Source of the DNA: Metellina segmentata
Taxonomy: Eukaryota; Arthropoda; Arachnida; Araneae; Tetragnathidae
DNA length: 64,000 bases
Assembly: GCA_947359465.1 (NCBI GenBank)
Contig: OX375882.1
Coordinates: forward strand, 53,690,509 to 53,754,508
Reading direction: 5' to 3'
The notes under the pieces were generated by a model. It worked only from the letters and a program-made list of their open reading frames with translations. It was not told the DNA's origin and did not search any database. Positions 54,501 to 62,034 of this stretch are shown here, piece after piece. Numbering within the stretch: position 1 is the stretch's first letter; each line of letters opens with the position of its first letter. Both the position numbers and the translations under genes were made by a program.

Positions 54501-57500
54501 TATCTGACCATAAATGGTCCACAAAAATCTACACCAGAGCAGTTAAAGGGATAATCGGGAACTACTCTGTCCCGGGGAAGATTACCCATTAACTGTGACA
54601 TCACATTTGGTCTAGTTTTAAAACATATAATACACTCATGTACAATTTTTCTGCACAGAGAACGACCATTCAAAGGCCAAAACTTTTCTCTTACACAGTG
54701 CAGAAGTGTAGATGCACCAATATGAAGGTTTTTCTTATGGAAATACACAATTATTTGGTTTGTCACCTTATGATTACTAGGCAAGATTGTAGGGTATTTG
54801 TTATCATATGGTAGATTTGAATTACCCAGGCGTCCACCTACCCGCACTACACCATCACTATCAAGAAAAGGATTTAAATTCCTTAACTTACTGTTAGGTA
54901 GGACGCTTTTCTGGCGTTGGAGGTTCCTAATCTCAGTAGAAAAACCTCCTTTTGGACCATTCGGATCAAGCATTTTTCAGCTTGGTCCAACTCTGAGGCA
55001 CCTAGCGGGCCAGACACTATCACATTGCACTGTTTCACATTATTTACAAATCTTAATACATAACTAAATACACGAAGAACTTTCACATAATTATTACTCC
55101 TGCACAATAAATCAGATAATAAAGATAATTCACATGTAGATATACAAACATTAAACACCGCCATATCAAACTCCAAATTCGTTTTTAGTTCACATGAGAA
55201 CTCTGAATCATTCATAAGGGTTGAATTGGGTTGCTCACTGGATGTCTCACCTCGTTGAAGGAATGGCGGGCCATTCCACCACAATTCCAGCTCTGGAAGG
55301 TCATGAGGGCCTAGTCCACGCGAAATCACATCCGCAGGATTCAGAGCTGATGGCACATGATTCCACTGACAGTTTTCAGTCAGCCGTTGCACTTTAGACA
55401 CGCAGTTGGCGATGAAGGTCTTAAGACGGTTCGCAGGTGTGTTCAACCACGCAAGGGCGATTGTCGAGTCCGTATGCAACACAACTTCGATCTCCAAACG
55501 TAGAGTAGCACGAACTTTCTCCACTAGCTGAGCCAAGAGAACACAAGCGCAGAGTTCCAGCCGTGGAATGGAAATCACTCTAATGGGTGCCACGCGGGAC
55601 TTGCTTGCCAAAATGGTAGTTCTCGCAGTATCAGTTCGATGGAAGCACTGTAGGTATACGACGGCTCCGTATGCTGCTTCGGATGCATCTGCAAAGCCTT
55701 GAAGGACGATTCTTAAACAACCGTCGGTCAATATGTATCTCTGAATTTTAACCTTCTCGATGCACTTCAAGGTTGTCACAAATTCGCTCCACTCTTCGGC
55801 GATTGGATCGGGAAGCACATCATCCCAATCTAGCTTCTGCTGCCATAGCCGCTGCAGAAGAATCTTGGCTTTCGTTATCACTGGGCCTAAGAAACCAAGG
55901 GGGTCATATAGCCTGGCGATCACACTTAGCACCTCACGCTTGGTGTATGACGGTCGACTAGAAATTGACACCTTGAAGACAAACTGATCTTGAACCGGCT
56001 TCCAGCTGATGCCCAACGTCTTCACAGAGAACTCCGTGTCAACAGTGAACGGATGTTCAACATCAGATGACAAAGAGATGTTCAGCAATTCATGGGAATT
56101 GGAAGACCACTTGTGAAGAGTCATTCTGCACGACTGCAAGGCATCTTGCAGCTGTGATTGTAGTTCTCGGGCGGTCTCTAGGTCAGGAGCCCCAGTCACG
56201 ATGTCGTCCATGTAGGTGTAGTGCAGCAGAACTTCAGAAGCCAGAGGAAATCTCGATTTCTCATCCTTGGCTAGCTGCTGCAGGAAGGGTGCAAGGAAGG
56301 GTGCATTTGACGTGCCATAAGTGACAGTTTTTAAACGGTAAGTTAAAACCTCCTCGTTGACACCAGTCTTCCACACTATTCTCTGAAGATCTCGTTGTTC
56401 TGGATCGATGAGGATCTGCCGATACATTTTTTGAATGTCGGTGGTGAAGGCAAACGTGTGTCTCCGAAACCGCGTAACTGTTTCGAAGACGTCCTCAGTG
56501 ACTTCTCCCTTCATCAGCACGTCATTCAGACTCATGCCTGTTGTGGTAGGTGACGAGGCATTAAAGACAACTCTCAGCTTAGTTGTCAGTTTATCAGGGC
56601 GTAGAACGCCATGATGGGGTATGTAGTAGTGTATGGGTGGTTCATTTGACTCAATAACCTTCTCCATATGACCCAATTCCTCATATTCCCTCAAAAAATC
56701 CGTATACAACGACAAATACTCGGAATCCCTAGACAAGCGCTTCCACAACGAATTAAGCCGCCTCACAGCAATCTCTTTAGAATTTCCTAAACACAACGGA
56801 TCTTTACTCAAGGGCATTGCTACTACATATCTACCCTCCTCATCTCTTCTATGGGTACGAACGAAGTGATCCTCACACAACGATGCCTCTGTATTCCCTG
56901 TCCGCTCCATATCAACGTTTTCGATTTCCCAAAATTGCTTCAATGTTTTATTTAGGTCATCATCAAGAATTAACCCACAATGAACGCGATTATCCGCTAC
57001 CTGATCAACACTCCCACTTGCAACGTAACCAAACACCGTATTCTGCAACAACAACTGCGAATCTTGGGCATAGATTTGTCCAGGCCTCAACAATTCATAA
57101 AAAATCTCTGCACCCAGCAACATGTCAATTTTACCTGGGACATTGAAACTATGATCAGCTAATGAAACGAATTCTGATATGTCAACACACACATTAATTA
57201 CCTTGCTTGGAATGAGATCGGTTATCTTGTTCACCACTAACATAGACAATTCTCTCTCGTAACTCTTATCCCTGTTCGTTACCGAAGTCCTCACACAATT
57301 ATTAACAACCATTATTGCGTCATTAACACACGAAACCACGGTATTTATTTTATCCATTTTTAATTGCAACCTTTCTGAACATGCCTTAGTGCACAGACAA
57401 GATTGGGACCCGACATCCAGAAGGCATCGCACTTCAATCCACTCTGAATACTTATTTTTGACTAGAGCTCGAACAGTACTCAACAACACAGTTTTGGTTT

Positions 57501-60500
57501 TGTTTTGCTCGAAACTTGTTGCGACTATTTGGGGTTGGGAAACTACCTCCGCCTCCCCTACCCTACCGCTCTGCCTCGGAAGAAACTGAGCAGGTGCATT
57601 TGTTTGTGAATTAGGGTTGCCGGAAACTGAGTCCCCTTCACGCGGAAAATGAATCAGATGATTGTGGGGTTGGCCACAGAAACAGTTTCTTACTGAACGG
57701 CATTCACGAAGTTGGTGTGGCAAAAAGCAACGAAAGCACAATTTATTCCGCTTTACCACATCCGCTCTTTCCCAAACTGACAGCCTCTTAAATTGGGGAC
57801 ACGTGTAAAGAGGATGAACCACATTTTTACAACTAACACAATTTGCACTTTTTTCTTCAGACATGAATACTTTAGTTACATTCTTATCCTCACGCCAATT
57901 AGGATTTTTCTGCCATTTACTCGTATATCCTCGAAATCCTCTCGTTTCCCCTGCTACATTTCTACTGACTAACTCATTTTTGCATTCACCTCTCGATGAT
58001 AAGTAAATGTCGCACTCCCGACCAAGCTGCTGAGGTTTGAAAAAGGTCTCGCCCTGTTTTACCCCAATGTGAGTCATTAATTCCCGATCAAGCGTTTCGA
58101 AAATCTTATCGGAAACCATGAGCTCGCACAGGGATTTGAATTCTGTTACCTTGCGCAACTGACAATAATAGTCAAACGATGCGCACAACCGAGAAGCAAA
58201 CTGCACATAATTCTCAGATGGTAACTTCTGGGCCTTTTTAAAGTTGCTCCGACATTCCTGGGGGGTGGGTTCAAATTCCTTCAACACTAAACCTTTTATT
58301 TTCTCGTAATTACCTAATTCCTCCTGACTCACATACACTAGCAAGTTATTTACCTTTTCCCCCAAAATATTCAAAAGAATCTCTGCTTTCAATTCGTTAG
58401 AAACTGATTTGGTTTGGAATGCCTTTTCCAACGAATGAAAAAACAGATTAAACGATTCTGCTTTAACAGGCACTGGAATGGTCAAGGTTTTAATGCTATT
58501 GATTAATCGTTCCAGATTAACAGTTGAGGGAGTCTGTTCAATGCCTTCTGTAGTTAGGGATGTGTTAACTAAATTTCTTTTCGCGTTTGCAATTTCTAGC
58601 TCTTTTTCTAATTGGGCTAATTTTAATCTCTCCAATTCTATTTTTGTTTCACTATTTAATTTATCCCTTTCATTTTCCAAGTACACTTTCCTTTCTTCTA
58701 AAATATTATCAATAAGACAACGCAGAAATTCACTATCATTTTTGTACACATCACTAGATTCAATCAACTTCTTAAGCTGTATTACTTTTGCATTGTCGGG
58801 TATCGTTAAGTCCAATTCTTCCGCAACCAGAATTAGCTCATCCTTTTTTAAATTCAATTTGACCGCCATTATTTAAATTAATTCCTACAACTGTTCATAA
58901 AATAAGACACATTCACCCTATACACCTCTAAATTTAAACTCAACAACTACTACCGAATTTAAGCACAACAATACAAAACGAAACAAGACTACCATATAAC
59001 TAATTCAAAACTAATCCACAATTGAAAAACCAACTGCAATCACAATTTTTACACTAAATAGCACAAAACTAATTCAACTTTTTTACCTCAAAGTTTGATA
59101 TCCGAGTCACTAAAACACTTCAGATCACGCCTTTGAAGGTATCACAATTCACTGAGGACGCAACGAAATTCGATGTCCCACATCACAATTTATGCAGAAA
59201 CACACAATTCCAATTCGAAGATACTCAATCCACAGATCACTGAATTTCCTCACGGGTCGGAGGACCAAAAAATGGTTACACACACATCACATAGCTCAGA
59301 AACATATAACAAGAGCAAGTGGACTGTATAAAACTTTACTATTCTCCACACACATTGAGAATACAACTCGCGGCACGGGCGTGGCCGCAACGGAATATAC
59401 AAAAAATAGGACCAGCGCCATCTATCGGCTAATTCATCACTACTGAGGGAGAGCATGCATAAACATGCAGAAAGAAAATATAGGGATGTGCAAAGTTTCC
59501 TGATAGTATGTTTATATTTATTCAATTCTTGTAGGTTTCTTTTGTGATTGTTATAGAAAATGCTTACGAATTTTGCAACATATTTTAAATTCAAAAATAG
59601 AATGAAAATAAGTACATACATGCTGTCTATAACAGGTGTAGATGATTTTCCACGTTCCACAGCAGGCCCTAGTGGCAAATTTCTCACAAGTGTGTAAAAT
59701 GGAGCACAAGCTAATAAAGCTTGTAATGTCTGAATTAGTTAAGGAAAATGTTTATTTATAAACTTAAATACAAGGCAATCAATACAGATTTTAGGTAAAC
59801 AATAGACACGTCATCAAATATGTGCTCTCAGATGGAGGATATTTAGAGGAATAAGTCTTTTATTTCCAAGTTCATAAAGTGCTGTGTGTTTTTTGGTTCA
59901 GATCACTCACCCAACTTTATGGTCATAACTTGTTTTTTACACATTAAAGCCAAGACACAAAAATCGTCAAATTTTCTAAACTTTTTTTTATTATTTTAAG
60001 AAATTCTCTGTGTTTTTCTGCTTAAAATGACGTCTAAATCATGTTTCTATCTTAATTAGAACTTAGAGATATAATAATTTTTTTGGTGCGTTATTTTGAA
60101 AATCTAACACTCTTGACAGTTGTTGTCATGGCAACAACATTTGTCTTTAAAACTTTAAATGCGTTTTTCTCCATGATACATTTTTTCAAGATTTCCTGTA
60201 TTCAAATTGCTATAAGTCGAAAACCGATAAAGTTTAAGGGTTGAAATTTGGAATATATCTTTTTCAAACATTATACTTTAATTTTGATTCAGCAAATTTG
60301 AAACAAATATTTACTTTTAAAAATATGACCTTTAAAAAAAAAGTACCTTAAAATTTTCAAAGATTTTCATTCAAATATTTTTTATTAAATTAATATTTTT
60401 TAAATTGCTGAATCAAAATTAAAGTTTATAAATTTGTGAATAATTTACTGCAAGAATTTTGAAAATGGATCAAGAATATTTTGAGTTTTAGCAATTTAAA

Positions 60501-62034
60501 ATGACCTTTTTTTCAAAAATTTGTAATTTTAAATTTTTTTTAAGTTTTGGAAAATTTTTGTGCTGTGATTTTGTTTATTAGTGAGATGGGTAATCAGTAA
60601 AAAAATTTTATATTAATTAATAAAAAAAAAATTTCGATGTGTCCCAGACCCCCTTAAACAATTAGAAATGGATATCTGATTTGATCATGGATTTGTTACT
60701 CACCTTACGAAACTGATACAAAACACCATCACTGTAATATTAAAACTGCTATGGATGTCTTAATATTAAAAAATTAAATTTAAGACGTAAAAATTGAATA
60801 AAAATAACATCTAGAGTTCTGTGAAGTTGTATAGTTTTAAAGTAAAAGGATACAGCATTTATGTAGCACCAATTTCTCCTGTTAATAAGTCCGCGAGGCT
60901 GAAGTAGTAAAGGCAGGAAATTCAATTTCACCTCATATAAGTGATCTGAAAAGAGAAAATAATTATAAATGAAAAACTATTGATAGACTATTTTTATCTT
61001 TAAAACTTGAATTAAAAAAACAAGATTTAAAACCCAAAACAAAATACTGTCAAAAATACTACTATTGCAGTAAAAATGTTGAATGACAATGTAACACTAT
61101 ACAAAATTTTTATATTTTTTATTATTATAAATTTTTAATTTTAACTTTCAGACCAGCTTATACTTGAAACACACATCTCATTCAGAAAATATTCATGAAA
61201 ACAATGTGAACTTACTTCCCAATACAAGAGACATTTTGTCTTCATCAATAGATAAGCTGTCATTTTCTTGATCCTTACTTGAGGCTTTAAATGACTTGTT
61301 ATCATTAACTTTTGCAAGAGGAACTTTTTCAACAGATTTCTGTCCACGGCTTACTATATCTGCCCAAGAACGTACCCCTGATTGGATAACGGTACTGCTT
61401 TTTGTATTATTAGCACTTTCATCAGCTGCTGCTTCCTCTTTTGAACAGACTGTAGGAGCATCTGATTTATTTGGGTCCTGAGACTGTTTCAATTCTTTCA
61501 CATGTTGCCCAGAAAGTTCCACTGAAACACTTTGTTCTTGTATGACATCAGTTGTTTGTATATCATTACTTTCGCAAGCAGGATCTCCTACATCGAACTC
61601 CTCAGTCGGCTTTTGTAGTCCATTTAATGGTTGTTCAGACTGAGGATAATTGTGTGGTACAAAAGAGGAGACTGTTGGATTCAGCTTGAATGTAGACACT
61701 GGTGTGGAACCTTGAGTATTATGTGCATTAGAATAAAAATTACCATTGTATGTCGTCTGAGGTTGAGAATATGAAATGCCCTGATCGTATATGTCTTCGT
61801 GTACTTGATCATTAGGAAGGTTTTGAAGTGTAGGCTGCAGTGTTCTAGGTTCTGCTGCAACAGGTGCATAATAATGAGTATTGTCTATCAATGGGGCTGT
61901 ATCTTGTAAATTTGATCCATTAAAGTAAGAGGCTTCAGGTTGGTTAGCTGGATCAAATTCAACAGTACTATATTTGCATCCTGGCACAAATGATTCAAAT
62001 TCTGGTGCATGAATATTTAAGGAAGATATACACC
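42398..62034 (-). CDS. USP10: USP10 deubiquitinase, whole visible span (11 exons, 5' end missing)
   Basis: Ubiquitin-specific protease 10, a cysteine protease that removes ubiquitin from substrates; family members act on p53 in mammals and in Notch signalling in flies. Eleven exons join in phase to 648 residues plus stop (human about 798). Numbering from the first visible residue: PAM2 motif LNIHAPEF (5-12), which in this family binds the MLLE domain of poly(A)-binding protein; a Ser/Gln-rich linker with SWADIV; the USP domain from QPRGLINRRNWCYINA (catalytic Cys 299), through QQEDAEEFLSFILNGMHEEM, QPFFTLQLDIQ, LPPILILHLKRFVYNKNGG, to KGHYISDVF (catalytic His 602) and WIRCDD (Asp 619 or 620). 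All three catalytic residues are present and no break is seen, so it should be active. The start codon and, presumably, the G3BP-binding FGDF-type motif lie upstream of the visible part. Confidence 0.95.
42776..42960. mobile_element. GC-rich Helitron-like fragment in a USP10 intron
   Basis: Contains gctcgccaacccccgggg (42780), gattgcttcgcaa, and near the right end gcttacactcgccaacccc, all variants of words in the 3' part of the Helitron at 49240-49887. Termini are not definable. It lies in the intron 42577-43569. Confidence 0.35.
43570..43629 (-). CDS. USP10: USP10 exon 10
   Basis: Acceptor gtttatttccag, donor gtttgt. A 60-nt exon encoding MFSSDLKKNQKLRRYKLFA, which aligns with the K..RCH.TYRLFAV segment of USP10 between the LHLKRF block and the catalytic His. 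Confidence 0.9.
43705..43849 (-). CDS. USP10: USP10 exon 9: LHLKRF block
   Basis: Acceptor ttcattttag, donor gtagta. It encodes ALQKLPPILILHLKRFVYNK, NGGCKKVMKKTDYPLVLELTK, the USP box that precedes the His. A 75-bp intron separates it from exon 10. Confidence 0.95.
43850..45011 (-). other. USP10 intron 8
   Basis: A 1.2-kb AT-rich intron. An 84-codon open stretch on the - strand (44661-44915) has no splice-site support and no recognisable similarity, and the flanking exons already join in phase, so I see no exon here. Confidence 0.6.
45012..45104 (-). CDS. USP10: USP10 exon 8
   Basis: Acceptor aatttag, donor gtagtt. 31 codons, SENVNSVSEALKEMTVKEPI and QGYTCAKTKQE, matching the ...V.DALE.L...E.VQGYTTKTKQE region of USP10. 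Phase 0 at both ends. Confidence 0.9.
45206..45331 (-). CDS. USP10: USP10 exon 7
   Basis: Acceptor ttgtatag, donor gtattg. 42 codons with TPISELLGGQIKSFL and SIQPFFTLQLDIQ, matching TPI.GIFGGHIRS and LQPFFTLQLDIQ in human USP10. Phase 0 at both ends. Confidence 0.95.
45962..46056 (-). CDS. USP10: USP10 exon 6: acidic linker
   Basis: Acceptor ttttcag. It encodes VEELKENGDVSDGEEEWKVI and GSKHKGMVTRK, matching the acidic [22 protein letters not shown] linker. The only donor in the right place is gtgatg, weaker than its neighbours. Confidence 0.85.
47041..47146 (-). CDS. USP10: USP10 exon 5: QQEDAEEF
   Basis: Acceptor gcgtttgtag, donor gtaagt. It encodes GQQEDAEEFLSFILNGMHEE and a Lys-rich tail, the highly conserved [21 protein letters not shown] block. 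Confidence 0.95.
47420..47543 (-). CDS. USP10: USP10 exon 4
   Basis: Acceptor cattttag, donor gtaata. It encodes VKLTYEFTQFE, then QPGQPFQPDFIYDMLRDLKS, matching VRLMNEFT and RPGAAFEPTYIYRLLTVNKS in human USP10. Its first base completes the Met codon begun in exon 3, across a 12.1-kb intron. Confidence 0.9.
48553..50154 (+). mobile_element. Helitron family A inside the hAT element
   Basis: The 5' end reads actactattataaaaggaagtg (the first bases are mutated from TC). The 3' end is a decayed hairpin, ggccatgtagtgg, followed by TTAG and T. Body words gggacaaa-free but shared with other copies include tgtcctgatgaatct and gatttgaaatctatggaaaattttacacc. It is long because another Helitron (49240-49887) and a flanking duplicated segment lie inside. 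Confidence 0.6.
49240..49887 (+). mobile_element. non-autonomous Helitron (family B), nested
   Basis: It starts TCTATATATATATATTTCTC right after an A and ends with the hairpin GGGGGCTGGCCCCC running into CTAG before a T, textbook Helitron borders. Small palindromes precede the end: ggttcgcgcagcgaacc and ttgcgaagcaa. The inside has overlapping open frames on both strands (49391-49636 + and 49536-49802 -) that I do not recognise; no Rep or helicase motif is present. Confidence 0.75.
51708..52175 (-). mobile_element. short Helitron family A copy near the hAT right end
   Basis: On the - strand it starts TCTCTACTATTATAAAAAGG (from 52175) and ends GCCACGCAGTGGC then TCG (CTCG in place of CTAG, to 51708). 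468 bp, the shortest copy with both ends. It carries the gtttcttctctctggtagaaacg and ttgaagaaccc words shared with 7120-7775. Confidence 0.65.
53342..53534 (-). repeat. BEL/Pao 3' LTR
   Basis: 193 bp, ending TGATTACAC-side at 53342 in + coordinates. Against the other LTR I see two differences: the third base (a versus g) and one near the other end (gcgtaaaca versus gcataaaca). Confidence 0.9.
53535..53544 (-). other. polypurine tract
   Basis: GGGGGGAGAA on the - strand, directly against the 3' LTR, the usual primer for plus-strand DNA synthesis in LTR elements. Confidence 0.8.
53636..54973 (-). CDS. BEL/Pao pol, integrase part
   Basis: 445 codons from an internal ATG; in life it is probably read as the end of the gag-pol frame. 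Order: HHCC zinc finger (H79-x4-H84-x29-C114-x2-C117), integrase core with Asp 149 (GVDFCGPF), Asp 215 (YSDNGRNF) and Glu 267 (GLWEAAVKSVK), then the C-terminal DUF5641-type module (VKVGDLVVLVEDNMPTFKWP). It lies one frame behind the main gag-pol frame, with overlap at 54883-54973. All catalytic residues are present. Confidence 0.9.
   Translation of the reverse strand: MLDPNGPKGGFSTEIRNLQRQKSVLPNSKLRNLNPFLDSDGVVRVGGRLGNSNLPYDNKYPTILPSNHKVTNQIIVYFHKKNLHIGASTLLHCVREKFWPLNGRSLCRKIVHECIICFKTRPNVMSQLMGNLPRDRVVPDYPFNCSGVDFCGPFMVRYRNQRKGVLHKIYICIFVCFVTKAVHVEIVSDLTSEAFIATLKRFFSRRGKCAKLYSDNGRNFVGANQEIKRLLKLVKEPDEQLAGFLSAEGIEWKFIPPRAPSFGGLWEAAVKSVKYHFKRVVSGANLTYEELLTVSVEIEGVLNSRPLCPLSSNEDDLSALTPAHFLIGRSINSIVEPDLTKVNENALKRWQRMTRLVQLVWNKWHRNYLSELQQRNKWLFKKDNVKVGDLVVLVEDNMPTFKWPLGRVIELYRGNDNLVRVVKVRTQYGVYKRAISRVCVLSMPD
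54883..58869 (-). CDS. BEL/Pao gag-pol: gag, protease, reverse transcriptase, RNase H
   Basis: 1328 codons, ATG at 58869. N-terminal coiled coil (about 55-100, Glu/Lys-rich); gag DUF1759-like region (130-290); Cys/His zinc-binding segment (344-407); aspartic protease with Asp 485 (LLDVGSQS); reverse transcriptase with TTDIQKMYRQI (809-819) and YMDD (886-889); RNase H with FADASEAAYGAVVYL (Asp 1061). The frame then leaves the family pattern at a T5 run (54940-54944) and stops 20 codons later, while the integrase continues in the -1 frame. A programmed shift is unlikely because no good slippery heptamer is present; a one-base loss in the T run or a sequencing error fits better. Confidence 0.95.
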   Translation of the reverse strand: MAVKLNLKKDELILVAEELDLTIPDNAKVIQLKKLIESSDVYKNDSEFLRCLIDNILEERKVYLENERDKLNSETKIELERLKLAQLEKELEIANAKRNLVNTSLTTEGIEQTPSTVNLERLINSIKTLTIPVPVKAESFNLFFHSLEKAFQTKSVSNELKAEILLNILGEKVNNLLVYVSQEELGNYEKIKGLVLKEFEPTPQECRSNFKKAQKLPSENYVQFASRLCASFDYYCQLRKVTEFKSLCELMVSDKIFETLDRELMTHIGVKQGETFFKPQQLGRECDIYLSSRGECKNELVSRNVAGETRGFRGYTSKWQKNPNWREDKNVTKVFMSEEKSANCVSCKNVVHPLYTCPQFKRLSVWERADVVKRNKLCFRCFLPHQLRECRSVRNCFCGQPHNHLIHFPREGDSVSGNPNSQTNAPAQFLPRQSGRVGEAEVVSQPQIVATSFEQNKTKTVLLSTVRALVKNKYSEWIEVRCLLDVGSQSCLCTKACSERLQLKMDKINTVVSCVNDAIMVVNNCVRTSVTNRDKSYERELSMLVVNKITDLIPSKVINVCVDISEFVSLADHSFNVPGKIDMLLGAEIFYELLRPGQIYAQDSQLLLQNTVFGYVASGSVDQVADNRVHCGLILDDDLNKTLKQFWEIENVDMERTGNTEASLCEDHFVRTHRRDEEGRYVVAMPLSKDPLCLGNSKEIAVRRLNSLWKRLSRDSEYLSLYTDFLREYEELGHMEKVIESNEPPIHYYIPHHGVLRPDKLTTKLRVVFNASSPTTTGMSLNDVLMKGEVTEDVFETVTRFRRHTFAFTTDIQKMYRQILIDPEQRDLQRIVWKTGVNEEVLTYRLKTVTYGTSNAPFLAPFLQQLAKDEKSRFPLASEVLLHYTYMDDIVTGAPDLETARELQSQLQDALQSCRMTLHKWSSNSHELLNISLSSDVEHPFTVDTEFSVKTLGISWKPVQDQFVFKVSISSRPSYTKREVLSVIARLYDPLGFLGPVITKAKILLQRLWQQKLDWDDVLPDPIAEEWSEFVTTLKCIEKVKIQRYILTDGCLRIVLQGFADASEAAYGAVVYLQCFHRTDTARTTILASKSRVAPIRVISIPRLELCACVLLAQLVEKVRATLRLEIEVVLHTDSTIALAWLNTPANRLKTFIANCVSKVQRLTENCQWNHVPSALNPADVISRGLGPHDLPELELWWNGPPFLQRGETSSEQPNSTLMNDSEFSCELKTNLEFDMAVFNVCISTCELSLLSDLLCRSNNYVKVLRVFSYVLRFVNNVKQCNVIVSGPLGASELDQAEKCLIRMVQKEVFLLRLGTSNARKASYLTVS
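59250..59267 (-). other. candidate primer-binding site
   Basis: TGGTCCTCCGACCCGTGA on the - strand, five bases inside the 5' LTR. It begins with TGG, the complement of a tRNA 3' CCA. I cannot assign the tRNA. Confidence 0.5.
59273..59465 (-). repeat. BEL/Pao 5' LTR
   Basis: 193 bp, TG...CA, the promoter-bearing LTR for an element read on the - strand. See the 3' LTR for the two differences. Confidence 0.9.
59620..59729 (-). CDS. USP10: USP10 exon 3
   Basis: Acceptor aactaattcag, donor gtatgt. It encodes TLQALLACAPFYTLVRNLPL and then KSSTPVIDSM, matching TLQALVACPPMYHLMK and STPMIDSF in human USP10. It leaves two bases of the Met codon for exon 4. Confidence 0.95.
60122..60135. promoter_or_regulatory. 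RFX X-box-like palindrome in a USP10 intron
   Basis: GTTGTC AT GGCAAC fits the X-box pattern, within a longer near-palindrome (tgttgtcatggcaacaaca). It is intronic, so an enhancer role or chance are both possible. Confidence 0.3.
60275..60424. repeat. imperfect inverted repeat, 24-bp arms
   Basis: Left arm actttaattttgattcagc... (60275-60299), right arm ...gctgaatcaaaattaaagt (60401-60424), complementary except for one extra base in the left arm, with about 100 bp between. It may be a decayed MITE or foldback. Confidence 0.55.
60854..60945 (-). CDS. USP10: USP10 exon 2: catalytic Cys
   Basis: Acceptor ctcttttcag, donor gtatcc. It encodes HLYEVKLNFLPLLLQPRGLI and NRRNWCYINA. QPRGLIN..NWCYINA is the Cys box of USP10. 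The acceptor completes an Asn codon from exon 1; phase 0 at the end. Confidence 0.95.
61216..62034 (-). CDS. USP10: USP10 first visible exon: PAM2 motif and linker
   Basis: Acceptor ttcttacag, donor gtaagt. 273 codons of low-complexity Ser/Gln/Asn/Glu-rich sequence. It opens CISSLNIHAPEFESFVPG, a good PAM2 motif at the position where human USP10 has STLNPQAPEF. Near the end SGVRSWADIVSRG resembles the KSWASLF element of the human linker. It enters in phase 1 or 2 from an exon not found here. Confidence 0.9.

Larger units (their letters stand above)
53342..59465 (-). mobile_element. BEL/Pao LTR retrotransposon, complete and young
   Basis: Two 193-bp LTRs (TG...CA) that differ at only two positions, flanked by a 5-bp duplication TGCAG (53337-53341 and 59466-59470), the size BEL/Pao integrases make. 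Order on the - strand: 5' LTR, primer site, gag-pol, integrase, polypurine tract, 3' LTR. It lies in USP10 intron 3 in the same orientation as the gene. About 1% LTR divergence implies recent insertion. Confidence 0.95.
47544..59619 (-). other. USP10 intron 3 (12.1 kb), mostly transposons
   Basis: It contains a hAT element with nested Helitrons (47823-52278, 4456 bp) and a BEL/Pao retrotransposon (53342-59465, 6124 bp). Together they fill 10,580 of 12,076 bp. The remaining 52279-53341 shows no recognisable feature. Without the insertions the intron would be about 1.5 kb, in line with the other USP10 introns. Confidence 0.8.
59730..60853 (-). other. USP10 intron 2
   Basis: 1.1 kb, AT-rich. 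It contains an X-box-like palindrome (60122-60135) and an imperfect inverted repeat (60275-60299 with 60401-60424). No coding seen. Confidence 0.6.

Noticed and set aside
58478..58876. 132-codon + strand frame opposite BEL gag
   Set aside because: It is a shadow of the gag coding sequence on the other strand; the same holds for other + frames at 53646-57589.
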